DNA of 64,000 bases from Kwoniella bestiolae CBS 10118 (lineage: Eukaryota > Basidiomycota > Tremellomycetes > Tremellales > Cryptococcaceae), in assembly GCF_000512585.2 (NCBI RefSeq), contig NC_089241.1:5970001-6034000 (forward strand). Reading direction: 5' to 3'. Of the stretch, positions 1-11,291 are shown piece by piece (position 1 is the first letter of the stretch; each line of letters starts with the position of its first letter). The notes under the pieces are model-generated. The model saw nothing but the letters and a program-made list of their open reading frames with translations. It was not told the origin of the DNA and ran no database searches. Position numbers and translations under genes: made by a program.

Positions 1-1
1 C

Positions 2-1784
2 CTGCTCAACCCTCTGTCGCTCTCAGGGAGACATCGATCGACATCAGAGATATCAGATGGACTGAAGAGGATACGGCGTATAGTCTTGACAGAGGGTATA
101 CCGGAGGTGGTAAGTTACTTTTACTATATGCTTGGTATGCTGTAGATCAAGCTGCTGGGTGATGGGTTTCGTGGTTCGTTGAGGCGAAAGCATTCGGATC
201 TCATGCGACTCTCGAGTGCAGAAGGGTAATCTTGCTGATTCAATCATTGCTAGGCTGGCAAACCATCCCTTCGACCTAAAATATGGAAACTCATGTTGAA
301 AGTTGAGAATCTAAATGCTGAAGATTACTTAAGATGGGTATCGATGGGCCCTTCGTCAGACAGTCATAAGAGTGAGTTTAGCGTTGATCTTCAAGTACCT
401 CCTCACTTGATCCATGTATACAGGATCCATACTTTATGCGCTTCATTTGCATACGCTCGCGCTGATTTAAACCCTGCACTGTTCAGTCAAGAACGACACT
501 TTCCGAACATTAGCTACAGATACGCAGTTCAAAGGCAAAGTAAAAGAAGACATGTTGATCAGGTTACTGGAAGCGTTCGTTTGGAAGATCACTTGTGGGT
601 GTTAAACTAGCCCTCCTGTCAAGCTAAGCACTGGTTGTTGGTATGGTTCCGTTTTAGCTGATCACACGGACGGCCGTACATAGCTTCAGAACTGGAGGAT
701 GAAGGCCAGCCATTCAAATATGTGCAGGGTGAGGCCCCGCTCTGTCCTGTCAACATTGTCATGGGAGCATCTCCAAGCTGATATCATATGTTGCTTTAGG
801 AATGAATGTCCTCTCCGCTCCATTTCTCTACGCCATGCCCTCCCAACTCGAAGCTTTCGCGTGTTTCTCTACCTTCATCGAGAACGGCTGTCCGTTATAC
901 GTCCAGCCGTCGTTGAAAGGAGTCCACGAGGGGTTGAAGGTGAGTAGAACTCTCGACGACGGCGCATCTATCGTCAGGATCATCTGACGATGTTTTGGAA
1001 TGACCATCTCAGTTACTGGACAAGTGCTTGGAAATTGTCGATCAGGAATTGTACGATCAGCTGTCCAGTAAAAACCTCAAAGCTGAAATATATGCTTTTC
1101 CATGTGAGTTTGATTTCCTTTTCCCCTTGCTTCGAGGAGATGGATGCATGTTCAATATACTGGGAGTGTCTCATCCTCTCGCCCTATGGAAGATTTCATG
1201 AAACCATTGGGAGTGACATCAAAAACATGTCCAGTGCTGACCACTTCGTATGGGATTAGCCGTGATGACCCTCTGCGCATGCACACCACCTCTGGAAGAG
1301 GTCCTCAAGCTTTGGGAGTAAGTTGATTCTCATCGAAAAGTCTGAAATGCTGATAAACAAAACTATACCCGTTGCTTAAGTGTTCATACGATTTTGCAAA
1401 GACTGATTCACCCATTTTACATCTAGCTTCCTCCTGGCTTTCGGTCTGCATCTTAACGTGTTATGTGTAATAGCGCAATTACTCTTGATGAGGCAGGAGT
1501 TGATGGATTCGCCTTCGTGAGTCCTTGTCCCAACCACACCAGATTGCTATCAACGTGAATTGTTCCTCCCCGAGTCCTGTAAATCATGATCGAGAATATC
1601 AGCATCACATCGATATGACTATTACTATCCTCGCTAATGATATCTCGTACTTAGACCCATGAAAATCCTCCGTACTTTCCCTCCATTAGACGCCAGACCC
1701 ATAATAGGTATAACGGTAGCTCTCGTTAAAGATATTCCGGAGGACCTGTATAGGGAATTGGTCAATCATCCTTTTACGGCGTAA
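2..1784 (+). CDS. BUB2: Bub2/Cdc16-type mitotic exit checkpoint GAP (5' end outside window)
   Basis: TBC-domain GTPase-activating protein. With its partner Bfa1/Byr4 the family holds a Tem1/Spg1-type GTPase inactive at the spindle pole until the spindle is correctly placed. Exons read by splice sites: <2-109, 254-371, 487 to about 594, about 690-728, 800-939, 1013-1103, 1260-1317, 1427-1516, 1655-1784. Family hallmarks are visible: KNDTFRTLATD (exon 3), YVQGMNVLSAPFLY across the exon 4/5 join, PLYVQPSLKGVHEGLK, LYDQLSSKNLKAEIYAFPSV and a terminal PMKILRTFPPLDARP block. Only the join after exon 3 is uncertain, because several GT/AG pairs fit there. The 5' end lies beyond the left edge. The downstream gene is convergent, 435 bp away. 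Confidence 0.9.
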
Positions 1785-2219
1785 CGAGATATCCCCAATG
1801 ACCCATGCCTCCTATCTGACGAAGATTCTCATATCTGTATATCTTATGGAGCATTGTCTATCCCATATAACGAGTCGTAATGTGCTTTATGAATTTACGA
1901 TCGGTCAACTAAAATAGACCCCCCACGCTGTAGTCTCCACTCAGATGACAAATGATGATGAAGATAGTCTCGCACAGTTTTATATATGTTACATATCTAC
2001 CGTATATATGTATGTATAATATGATATGTATGCAAGGTGAATACAGACATACTATACACAAGAACATCCTGTAAACATACATCATAATTAGTCGGATGTT
2101 ACTAAATCCTCTTTCCATTATCCAGTTTCCAGCATCCAGTATCAAAAACATCAAAAGTCATTATTCGTTAAATTTGTGATAATCGTAAAACTTCGTTAAC
2201 ATCATTATGTCATGCCACA
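1785..2219. other. Intergenic, convergent 3' flanks of BUB2 and the RhoGEF gene
   Basis: AT-rich spacer with many TATATG/TGTATA runs around 1980-2060. The two genes converge on it, so it should hold only 3' UTRs and polyadenylation signals. No convincing ORF or RNA gene was seen. Confidence 0.6.
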
Positions 2220-5200
2220 TCAAATCTTTCCCCCCAAGTCCCTCTTCCTACTACTAACCACATTCCCCCCTCTCCCTACCGTCGCAGCTTTCCCAGCGAC
2301 TCTACCACCCCCAACACTGGACGGGGCACTACCTCTGACCGATCCAGCTGAAGTCGTACCTTTTGCACCACCTCTAACCGAGCCAGCTGCACTTGCATCT
2401 GCACCCCTCGATGTCCCTCGAGGAGTGCCATTAAACCCTCTCAAAGAAGGTACAGACCCTCTCGACGGGACACCTCTCCTAGCCGACGAGGGCGTCTCTA
2501 TCCCCAATCCCACTCCTACTCCCACACCTTTAGTCTCGTCGAAAGCGCGCCATAAGCCCACAACGGAGTCCTCCTTACTTGGCATTTTTCTAATTTCCCC
2601 ATTCACCTCTTCATCCTCTTCACCATCTTGACCATCCTTCTCCACCTTTCCTTCTCCATCATTCCCATTCGCCTTTACCGGGGTCGAAGATACCAGCGCA
2701 CTCTTTCCACCAGCCATCGATGTTCTCCCTATAGGTATTCTCCTCCCCTCATTGCCATTCCCACTAACAGTCCTGCTCTGGCCAACCTGCGAGGCAGGCG
2801 TTGAAGCCCTCCTGTTTCCCGTTGAAGACAAGCCAGAGTTCCAAGCTGGTCTAGTCTGGGCCGTGGCCATACCAGCCGTATGAAGTGGTCTCAATCCTCC
2901 ACTCATTGTCGTACCCGATGTAGGAGGAAGAGACCTCCTAGCTTTGCCAGCTGCACTACTTGATCTCATTCCAACGCCGGAGGGACCCTCAGTATCACTA
3001 GCAGGATGGTTCAGATCGGGTGATCTAAGCCTATTAGCGAATTTGGCATTTGCAGCTTGACCTCCTACGTGTCCTCCGCTCAGTCGTCTTGTCAATCCGG
3101 GTTGAGAGGTCGTCCGTCTACTTATTGATCCGGTGCGATGTCCAGTCTTGGACGGTGAGGTTGAGGCTGGTGGGAGGGATTGCCTAGCTTTAGGTTTGGC
3201 TTTGAGGTTGGGTTTGACCTGATCGCCATCTTTGAATGCGAAGGACATTTCGGATATCCCATCTGATACGACTGACATCGTATCGTCGTCTGCTGCCTTG
3301 CGAGATCTGAATGATTTGGAAGGTGAGGGGTTGGCTGAGCCATCTATAGTTTTCAGGGGGACTTTGGTGGGCGTCGCATGGGGTGTACCTGCTATAGAAG
3401 GTAGAGTGGGATACTTGGACACGGGTGGTGATTGAGGTATCTCAGATGATCGTTGACGAGATGCGGAAATGCTGGGTGATGACGACTTGTCAGCCGGCTC
3501 ATCAACTCGGCGTGATTTTCGAAACTGACTTACTCATTCATATTTAGCAGACCATCGGTACTAGGTCTAGACTTGAGATGCCATTCGTGAACTTTGACAA
3601 ACTGAAAGAAAGGTTGGATTAGTGGCCACGCGTGATACCGAGTCTCGTCGAAGCAGCCACTCACCCTGTACAGATTCCTAGCCCTGATTGAAGCGCTTCT
3701 CTTCCCCATCGTACCGTGCTTCTTACCTCCCAGGTCATGCGAGGAATCCGATTTAGTAGCTTTCTTGAAACTCGCTATAGGCAGATGAGTCACACCGGTT
3801 TTCTCACAAAGTAAAGAAACGTCGGAGAAGCGGCTGAATGAACACATATTAGCCCAGTTCAAATTGGCACTTCCCAGAAGCGTTTGAGGAAGAATATTGT
3901 TACTCACACGACCCAAAGATCTTCATCTCCACCGCCTTTCAGGATATCACTTAATCTCTTGAATGACTTCTTGCCTTTGACGGAGGTAGATATATCTTTT
4001 TGGACTTTCAAGTGTACACCTTCGGGAACAGGTAATCGAGTTTCGCTGATCAGCATTCGGGTAGGTTTGGGAGCCATGATGACCTGTAAAGGAACAGAAG
4101 ATTAGCATTTCGACCAAGTTCATGCTTGACTCTTGACATCGCCCTTCGCTTTTACTCTTCCAGCTCGCTTCCGTCAAGGAACCACCGAGAATCACCACCT
4201 GCAACCTTCCCTCACACCCATCCCAAATAAACCAATGACCGTCCATCACTCCACTAAAACAATGAATCCCCACACCCTTCCTCCAGAAACCCCCCCTCCC
4301 CACATAGCAAATTATCAAACCCAACCCCCACAACTCACCTTATCTCTCTCCAGCCCATCAATCCTCGCCCAAACATCCCTCGTCCTCTCCCTCTCCTCCT
4401 CATTAGACTTCTCATCCTCTATCGACCTTACAATCTCCTCAACCTGATCAACCATCGATAAAGTAGCCTCGTACTCTTTCAAACTTGGATCGGTATTGAA
4501 CAAAAGGTTTTGAAACAATAATGGATACTTGAGTAGACGTTGAAAAGGCTTAGAAAGGGAGATGACCAAGCCAGCTTCTCCTTTTTCAGAAGCGAGTTCT
4601 TCTAAGCTCGTTAATCTCTTGCTTAGTATGCCTAGGTCGCTCTCCTCTAGTCGTTTGGAATTTCGCTTGGATTTACCACCACCGCCGCCTTTGTCAGAGT
4701 ATAGGGATAGACTCTCGTCGACTTGAGATAAGGCTTTTTCGAGGTGGAGGACGTAGGTTGAATATTCTCTTAGGATGTATGACTGTCATTGACAAAAACA
4801 AAAACACATCTTAGCTATTAGGGACAATAATATGGCTAAAAAACCAAAAAAAGTTTCGCTGACTCACATGTGCAGTGAAGACATCCGCCAGACTCCTAAC
4901 GAGAGGATACTGATTCTCATACCTCTTCTTCAGCGCATTAGAGAGTTTGATATGTCCATCCAAGATACCACCCGATAAAACAGTCAAGACCTTTTCCAGA
5001 TCTTCCGGTAATTTTACAGTCGTGTGTGCATTGGTATTGGTATTCCCACCTATCGAGCCTCCCGAGCTAATCCTCGAACTTGCTTTATGCAATTTATTGT
5101 GTATCCCATTGCCACCAGGATGGTACGATAATCTATTATCACCGGGTCTCAAATCCGATTGAGAGGAGTTGGAGAATTGTCGTGAGGATGACGGGGGAGG

Positions 5201-6717
5201 GAGGGAGGTATGATGTCCCTTCTTTCCGTTCAGACTTGAGAAACTTGCTTTATTCGATAATCCCACGTTCGGTCGACCGTTAGTTAGGATATTATAGGCG
5301 TTCATTCGTGCTGCGCTTGATGGCGGTGGACCATTCAGGTTCAAGTTCAACGTTCCTCTAGCGATGGATTCTTCATTGGGCGTCATGGGTGGTGCGGTAG
5401 ATGTCGAGGAGTCTGAGGGGTACCGTTCGCCGCTGTACCTCGGGGTGGTTGAGGAGTATTTGGCAGCGATAGGTAGATTGACGAACGATTCGTTTCCTGA
5501 TAGAGCGGGGGAGGAAGGAGACATTGTACGAGCTGTGAATGAGGGTGTGGGATCGTAGAGGTCCAGATGGGGCGAATTGGCTGATAGGGGTAGAAGGGCT
5601 TTACAGAATGTTTCGTTGAATTTGATGAGGTCTTGTACGTATCTACATCAGAGGACATAGATATCAGCATCAAAGCACGAAGTCGCACACTCAACGAAGC
5701 TGCTTCGAATGCAAATTGAAATCGGACGGGCGTCACTACAGAAGAAAAATGACGGTTATACTCGGGGAACACCATCACTCACCTTTCCTCCGAGCTCACA
5801 ATCTCCCACAGAACCTCCTGCCTTGTCCTCTCCTTCGGACCCAAATTCGCTATCAGATCATCTTCCGCCATCTCACTCCAGCTATTCGGCTGAGGGAGGT
5901 AACTCATGTTGCTCATCCCTCCTGTCGACGCATCAGAGGGAGTCGGCGATAATATCGTAGTCGAGCTTTTGGTGGGCGAAGTACTAGTTGGTCCGTTGGA
6001 TCCGTTGGATGTGAGAGGAGGTAATGAGGCCTTACGAAATGCTGACGGACGAATAGCGAGGGAAGGCAAGAAAGGGGATGTCTGTCTGGAAGTGGGTCTT
6101 GGTCTAGCTGAATTGCTAGATTGTGAAGTGCCAGGTCTAGCGGACGATTGCGCCTGAGCAGAGGGAGGTTTCAACGCTGAGGTAGATGCTCTCTTTGATG
6201 GTGAAGAGGAGGATGAGGATCCCCTTCTTTCATATTCATCTTTGGTGGCTTCGTCCAGCACAACGCTGGTAGTGGGTGTAGGTACCGGCGATCTGAAAGT
6301 CACTTTCTTTCCCCCTGGTCTTTCGTGTATATCTCCAGACGCACTGACCGTCCTAGTCCTATTCCTGGTGGAACCATCCTCCCATAATCCCACAACGGGG
6401 GATAACAGATCCATGGAACCGGTGATGGAATGTGGTCGTGGGTCATCATAGGCTAGATTGGGCGGCGAGGAGGCATGTGGGTTACCTATAGGAGTGAGGG
6501 ACCTTGGGGGTGCGGGCGAAGGTTTTTCAGCTAGATGTGTTTTGGAAAATACCTTCTTTAATGGTTGATTGGCTGATGGTTTAGTATTGGTTGTGGATGA
6601 TAGGTTTTCCTTTTCCTTATCTTTGTTGGTATTGGTGGATGCTGATGAGTTTGCTCGCGAGGATGAGCGGGAGTCGCTCGGACCACCGCTTTTCAATCTT
6701 GAGAAAAGCGATTTCAT
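2220..6717 (-). CDS. Dbl-family Rho guanine nucleotide exchange factor (DH-PH), large insertion within DH
   Basis: Predicted 1272-residue protein from seven exons: 5783-6717, 4868-5642, 4339-4782, 3908-4083, 3665-3833, 3534-3601, 2220-3471. All phases agree. The DH domain starts near residue 300 (RQEVLWEIVSSEERYVQDLI) and resumes after about 185 Ser/Asn/Gly-rich residues (VLTVLSGGILDGHIKLSNAL). It ends with the typical LSKPFQRLLKYPLLFQNLL helix in exon 3. Exons 4-6 carry a PH-like segment (DLWVVRFSDVSLLCEKTG and NLYRFVKVHEWHLKSR). The last 416 residues are Ser/Gly/Arg-rich and look disordered. The family activates Rho/Cdc42-type GTPases at growth sites; which GTPase is used here cannot be read from sequence. 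The first 290 residues are also low complexity. Confidence 0.85.
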
Positions 6718-7433
6718 CTTAATGGGTTGGATGGAATTGTAGGCGAGATGATACTATCGTCGTTGTTGATGGTTGATACGTAGATGATGGATTTCTATGT
6801 TGCTCTGCATTGGTGGAGATATGAAGATGTATAAGAAGATTAAGTCATGAAGTTTTATAGCGAATCTAACATGAAACCGACTTTCAGGCGATGGTGTGGT
6901 GTATCTTGCAATGTCCTGATGTGTGTGCGATTTGGTACTGGTAGTCTGGTCGAGGGATCAACACTAAGATCGAGTCCTGACGTCAATGTCGAGGCAGAAG
7001 ACGGACAGTATTGTGTGCAAGCAAACAAGTGTCAAGTGGTATGTCAAAGGTGTTATAGACGCAAAAGTGAATAGTTGAGTGAAGCAAAGATGTAAAGTGG
7101 ATGGATGAACGGAAACCGCCGGTATCAAGCAACTACTGTGGTACTCCACACAGACGGACCGATTTCACCATGTACTTATGCTGTGCAGACAATATACTGG
7201 TCTTGGTAGCGTATTGACGAGCGTATTCATATAAGGATACGTGAATGGTATTCTACCAAGCAGACATAGCGGTGGGAGGGAGTGCATCTGGTCGACCGTC
7301 CCAAGGTGGACTGACTTTGAAGTAGAAATTCAGTGTTCAATCATTCTCATAATTCCAAAACGAATCGTAACATTCCACGATTCCCCTTTCAACAACGACA
7401 ATCAAAGGAGGACGATCCGATCCTATGTTATAT

Positions 7434-7450
7434 TCTCTCTCTCTCTCTCT
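7434..7450. repeat. CT microsatellite
   Basis: Uninterrupted CT repeats in the divergent promoter region. Pyrimidine tracts are common in fungal promoters and 5' leaders. Confidence 0.8.
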
Positions 7451-7790
7451 GTCTGATGGCCATGATCATTTGATTCCTATGGAAGGCATCACGTCGCAGT
7501 ATCATTCAGATAGGACTGACATGTTGACAAAAATCAACCAACCCAACTTAGAATAACAAAACAAAACAAGTCAGACGCGCACAGACCGCGTAATTCTGTG
7601 AACTTGCCACATGGTTATAGCGTGGTGTGCTGTGTCTGGGCTGACGTAATATTTCTTGACTGCTTGATCCGGCCAAGGCGTTCGGGCATTGTATTTGTAT
7701 GGCGGCCGGGAATGGAAAGAAGAGGCCAAGAGAAGAAATAGGGTACTACTACATAGAATGGTTAGTACTAGTGACGTTGACTACTCCATC

Positions 7791-7810
7791 ATAGCATAGC
7801 ATAGCATAGC
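7791..7810. repeat. ATAGC pentanucleotide repeat
   Basis: Four tandem ATAGC units; no coding context. Confidence 0.8.
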
Positions 7811-8289
7811 TTTGAATGAGATGAGTAACTGTGCATAACCATCATCATACTACAGTACCATCACTCAGCAAACATATCGCACGACCGCTTCAACATACTG
7901 TATCAACAATATCTGGATAACAAGATATACTCAAAGGAGCGCCAAAGGTGAGTGACTGTCACTGATACCCCATCCATGTTGTTGACTCTGTTACCTCGTT
8001 TTCTTCACTTTGCCATTTCCTGGTGACGTAGCTTCTCTTTCTCTCTTCACTCAACATTGTGAAAATTAGAATAAACGAACGTCCATCCTCACTTTCACAT
8101 ACACACTTGTCCTCACTGTAGCTCACTGCATTATCAACACCAACACCACACACCACAGGCTGCGCCGACTACCACTCAAAGACAGTATCATTTCGAACTC
8201 AACCATCACAATCTTAGTCTTATCAATTAACACCCCTCACTCTTCTCCCATGTCCACTCCAGCCATATAATACAAACCACTTAATCAAG

Positions 8290-10548
8290 ATGACATTGCT
8301 GGCCAAACCATCAAGATCATATGCGAATGTAGACCACGATGCGAGCGGCTTGAGCTCAGTGGGGAATGCGCCGTACGGCTCGTCCTCTTCCACCACCTCA
8401 AATACCAAGAAGCTGTTGAAGAAGGATAAGGATCCCAGTAGGGTTGAAGGTGGATTCAAGACGTATAGACCTCGTAAGTTTGCCCGCTCATTAGTATCAG
8501 AATCATCATCTGATCTTCCGCCCCTCTCTTAGCTCTCGCCGAAACCCACCTTCGTCGACCATTGGGGTACGATCCCCATCCCGACTCTCACTTTGCTCCC
8601 CTTCCACCGGCCTTCCACCTAGGCGGGAAACACAAGAAGGATGCCGCCCTAGCAGGTCAGAGGGCAGAGCTGGAACATATTCTACAACCAGAGTACAAAT
8701 CAACCTACAACTACGATATGGACGATTCATCCAGTATAGCTGGACCGTCGCGCAACCACCTATCAAGCAGAACAGCAGGAGGACTAGATAGGAAAGGGAA
8801 ATCCCCCATGGGAATCGGATCAAGTGCCCTGAGACCTTCTACATCCATATCAAGCTTTCATCAAACCTCCAACGGTACTTCCAACAATAACGGGGGAGGG
8901 AGGAAGTCGGGTGCAGGGGTATACATAGATTCCAATGGGAAATTACATGATACGGAGTTTGATCCGTTTGGTCATATCTCTGAGATGTCCCGAGCGAAAT
9001 CAAGGAGAAGATCTGCCTTTGGATCGGATAGAAGGAAAAGCAAAAATGGAGATTCGTCTAGCTCATCTGAATCGGGGAGTGATGTCCAGGACAACAATTA
9101 TATTCCCAGGAGAAGTACAGATACCACCGGTCGAGAGCGGGAGGAAGAAGAGATTAGGAAGAGATTAGAGATGGAACGAAAGAGGTTGGATGATGTTTCT
9201 GGTTACGCAGCGGCAAGAAGGAGAAGTATGATGTCTGAACGATCTGGGTCAATACGACCTTCAACTCCCAGTGAAGATGGGGGAGGAGCAGGACCCGGAG
9301 CACCGTCCATCTACACTACCAATTCCACTTTGGCACCTACCGCCATGTCGGGCAGAAGCAGATCCCAACATGGTGTTCACTACGTTCCATCTCCCCTATC
9401 ACCCACTTTCAGCGTCAACCATACCCCCTCTGTATATTCTCGATCTACCCAGGCACATACCCCCCAAACAGCCTCGAGCGAACATAAAGTGCAGGGAACC
9501 CCGCCAGAGAAGACCACCGAGAATACTAGTGTAACTTCGTCGAATAAGCTGCGTAAAGAACCTACAAAATCAAGAGTCGAAGTGTCAAAGGACGGTTCAA
9601 AGAAGATAACAGGGTTTGATGCGCCGGTATCGCCCATTCCACCCTATACGCCCATCATGGAAACCGGTACCAGCGTAAATGGTCATTTGTTACCTCATGC
9701 TCCGTTGACTTCGTCCTCTGGTAGATTGAGCCCCGCCCCACCAAGGGGAAGTATAGATAGTAAGCGGGAGAGGGTTCCGAAACCAGCCGAAAGACCGCGA
9801 GAAGAGTTGTTCCCTGAGACTCCCGCACAAATCAAAAGAAGGGAAGAACGAGAGAGACGAATGGGTGTGGGTGTGGGTGTGCCTTCCGCCTCTTCTGGAT
9901 CAAGGGTGAATCGGGGATTATCAGTAGATACAGGACGAGATAAGACATCGAGGATCCTCCCCGAGATAGAGATAGTAGAAGACGATGATCCGCGGATCAT
10001 ATTCCCACCTGAGGGGAAGACAACAAAGATCCAATCGAAGCATGATCATGTAATCAAGGGACCTTTCTCCCTTGCTCTCAATGCTGGTGTTCGTCCTGGA
10101 TCCGATGCGGGAGATTATCCAGATATGGGCGGAAGACGTGGTTCAGCCTCGAGATCTATTGGAGGTGGGAGTGGACATAAACCCCCGTCAACGCTTGTAG
10201 ATGAGGATGGGGGGTATCTCCCTTCCAGGTGGGCTTCGGGAGATAAGAGTCTGAGAACGACGGAAGGCGATAGAGAGAGGTATAGACCTATGGAGTGGGT
10301 ATCTGGTGGAGGTGCAGAGATAGTTACGAGGAATGATGAGTGGCAGTGAGTCGATCCCTCTTTCTTACATGTCTCGTTGAGATGGGGAGATGAAGGGAAG
10401 GAACGAAGCTGATGCACTTGAGCATCGTTTGTGTTATAGCCCATCTACCAAAGATCAGTTCAAGAGGAATATGAAAGATATAGCTACGAGTGCTAGGTTC
10501 AGCTTGTTCAGGACCAAGAAGAAGCTGTTGAGGAAGGCTGAGATGTAG
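8290..10548 (+). CDS. Low-complexity protein of unknown function
   Basis: Three exons, 8290-8473, 8533-10345 and 10440-10548, give 701 residues in phase. I recognise no known domain. The first 120 residues are the most ordered (THLRRPLGYDPHPDSHFAPL, then FHLGGKHKKDAALAGQRAEL) and may be the conserved core. Residues 200-270 are charged (DRRKSKNG, RKRLEMERKRLDDVSGYAAA). The rest is Ser/Pro/Gly-rich with an NPF-free, proline-rich middle. The tail, encoded by the last small exon, is strongly basic (KDQFKRNMKDIATSARFSLF, then FRTKKKLLRKAE) and could bind membrane or nucleic acid; that is only inference. Start chosen at the first ATG of the open exon. A multi-exon, in-phase structure supports a real gene. 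Confidence 0.75.
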
Positions 10549-11291
10549 GTTGTTGGACGTTGATATGGTGGAGACGAATTGAGAGGTAGTTGGACAGTGT
10601 ATGGAATTAGGGCTTGATATTTTCTTGGTTTGGTAGTTGTATGTTCTGTTCTGCTTAGTATAGTTGATCAAGTATAGCAGTATGCTTGTCTGGAATGTGG
10701 AATCAAACACGGAATGTAGCCTTTTATGCTTTACATGCCTGTATCGAGCAGGAACTCAAGGTACTGTTCCTGCTGTCTGAGAGCTGCGAGAACCGACTAT
10801 AGTTCTTACCGGAACGCAAAGACTGGTGTTCAAGCCAACGAAGGGTCATCTTTACCGACGTGTTTTATACACAATACATCCCTATGAGTACATAGCATAA
10901 GTGAATAGAGACAAAGCGTTACATACATATATTGGAAATGATGGGAGTGAGATTACGCATATTAACAATGGGAATAGGAAGATTTGATGGTACAGAAGTG
11001 AATATGTGATTGAGGGAGGACGAGGATATATTAGAGAGGGAATGTGTACCAGTTCTCGTCAAGTCATGTTGACACCAGGGGAATTGTTCTTGACTGCCAA
11101 TGAAGAATGAATATTGTAAAACGAGTGATCGAAATTAGGATCGATGGGTCAGGGGAAGTTGTCGGTTGGGTGATTTGATCGGACAGAAGAGGTCAGTTGA
11201 TGAAGAGAAGTGAGTATGATTGAGGTCGAACATGACTGGGTTCGAGGAAAGAGGATTTAGTATTGAGAATATCAGTTGTTTGGATAAAAAT
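10549..11291. other. Intergenic, convergent 3' flanks
   Basis: Separates two genes that end toward each other. AT-rich with no supported ORF. It probably contains both 3' UTRs. Confidence 0.55.

Larger units (their letters stand above)
6718..8289. other. Divergent promoter region between the RhoGEF and an unknown gene
   Basis: About 1.57 kb shared by two divergently transcribed genes. It holds a CT dinucleotide run at about 7434-7450 and four ATAGC units at 7791-7810. Several short ORFs cross it but none shows domain content or splice-supported extension. The stretch after 7920 (AGGTGAGTG near 7946) could contain a 5' UTR intron of the rightward gene. Confidence 0.5.

Noticed and set aside
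2212..2631. 139-codon plus ORF, Pro/Leu-rich
   Set aside because: Antisense shadow of the RhoGEF low-complexity tail.
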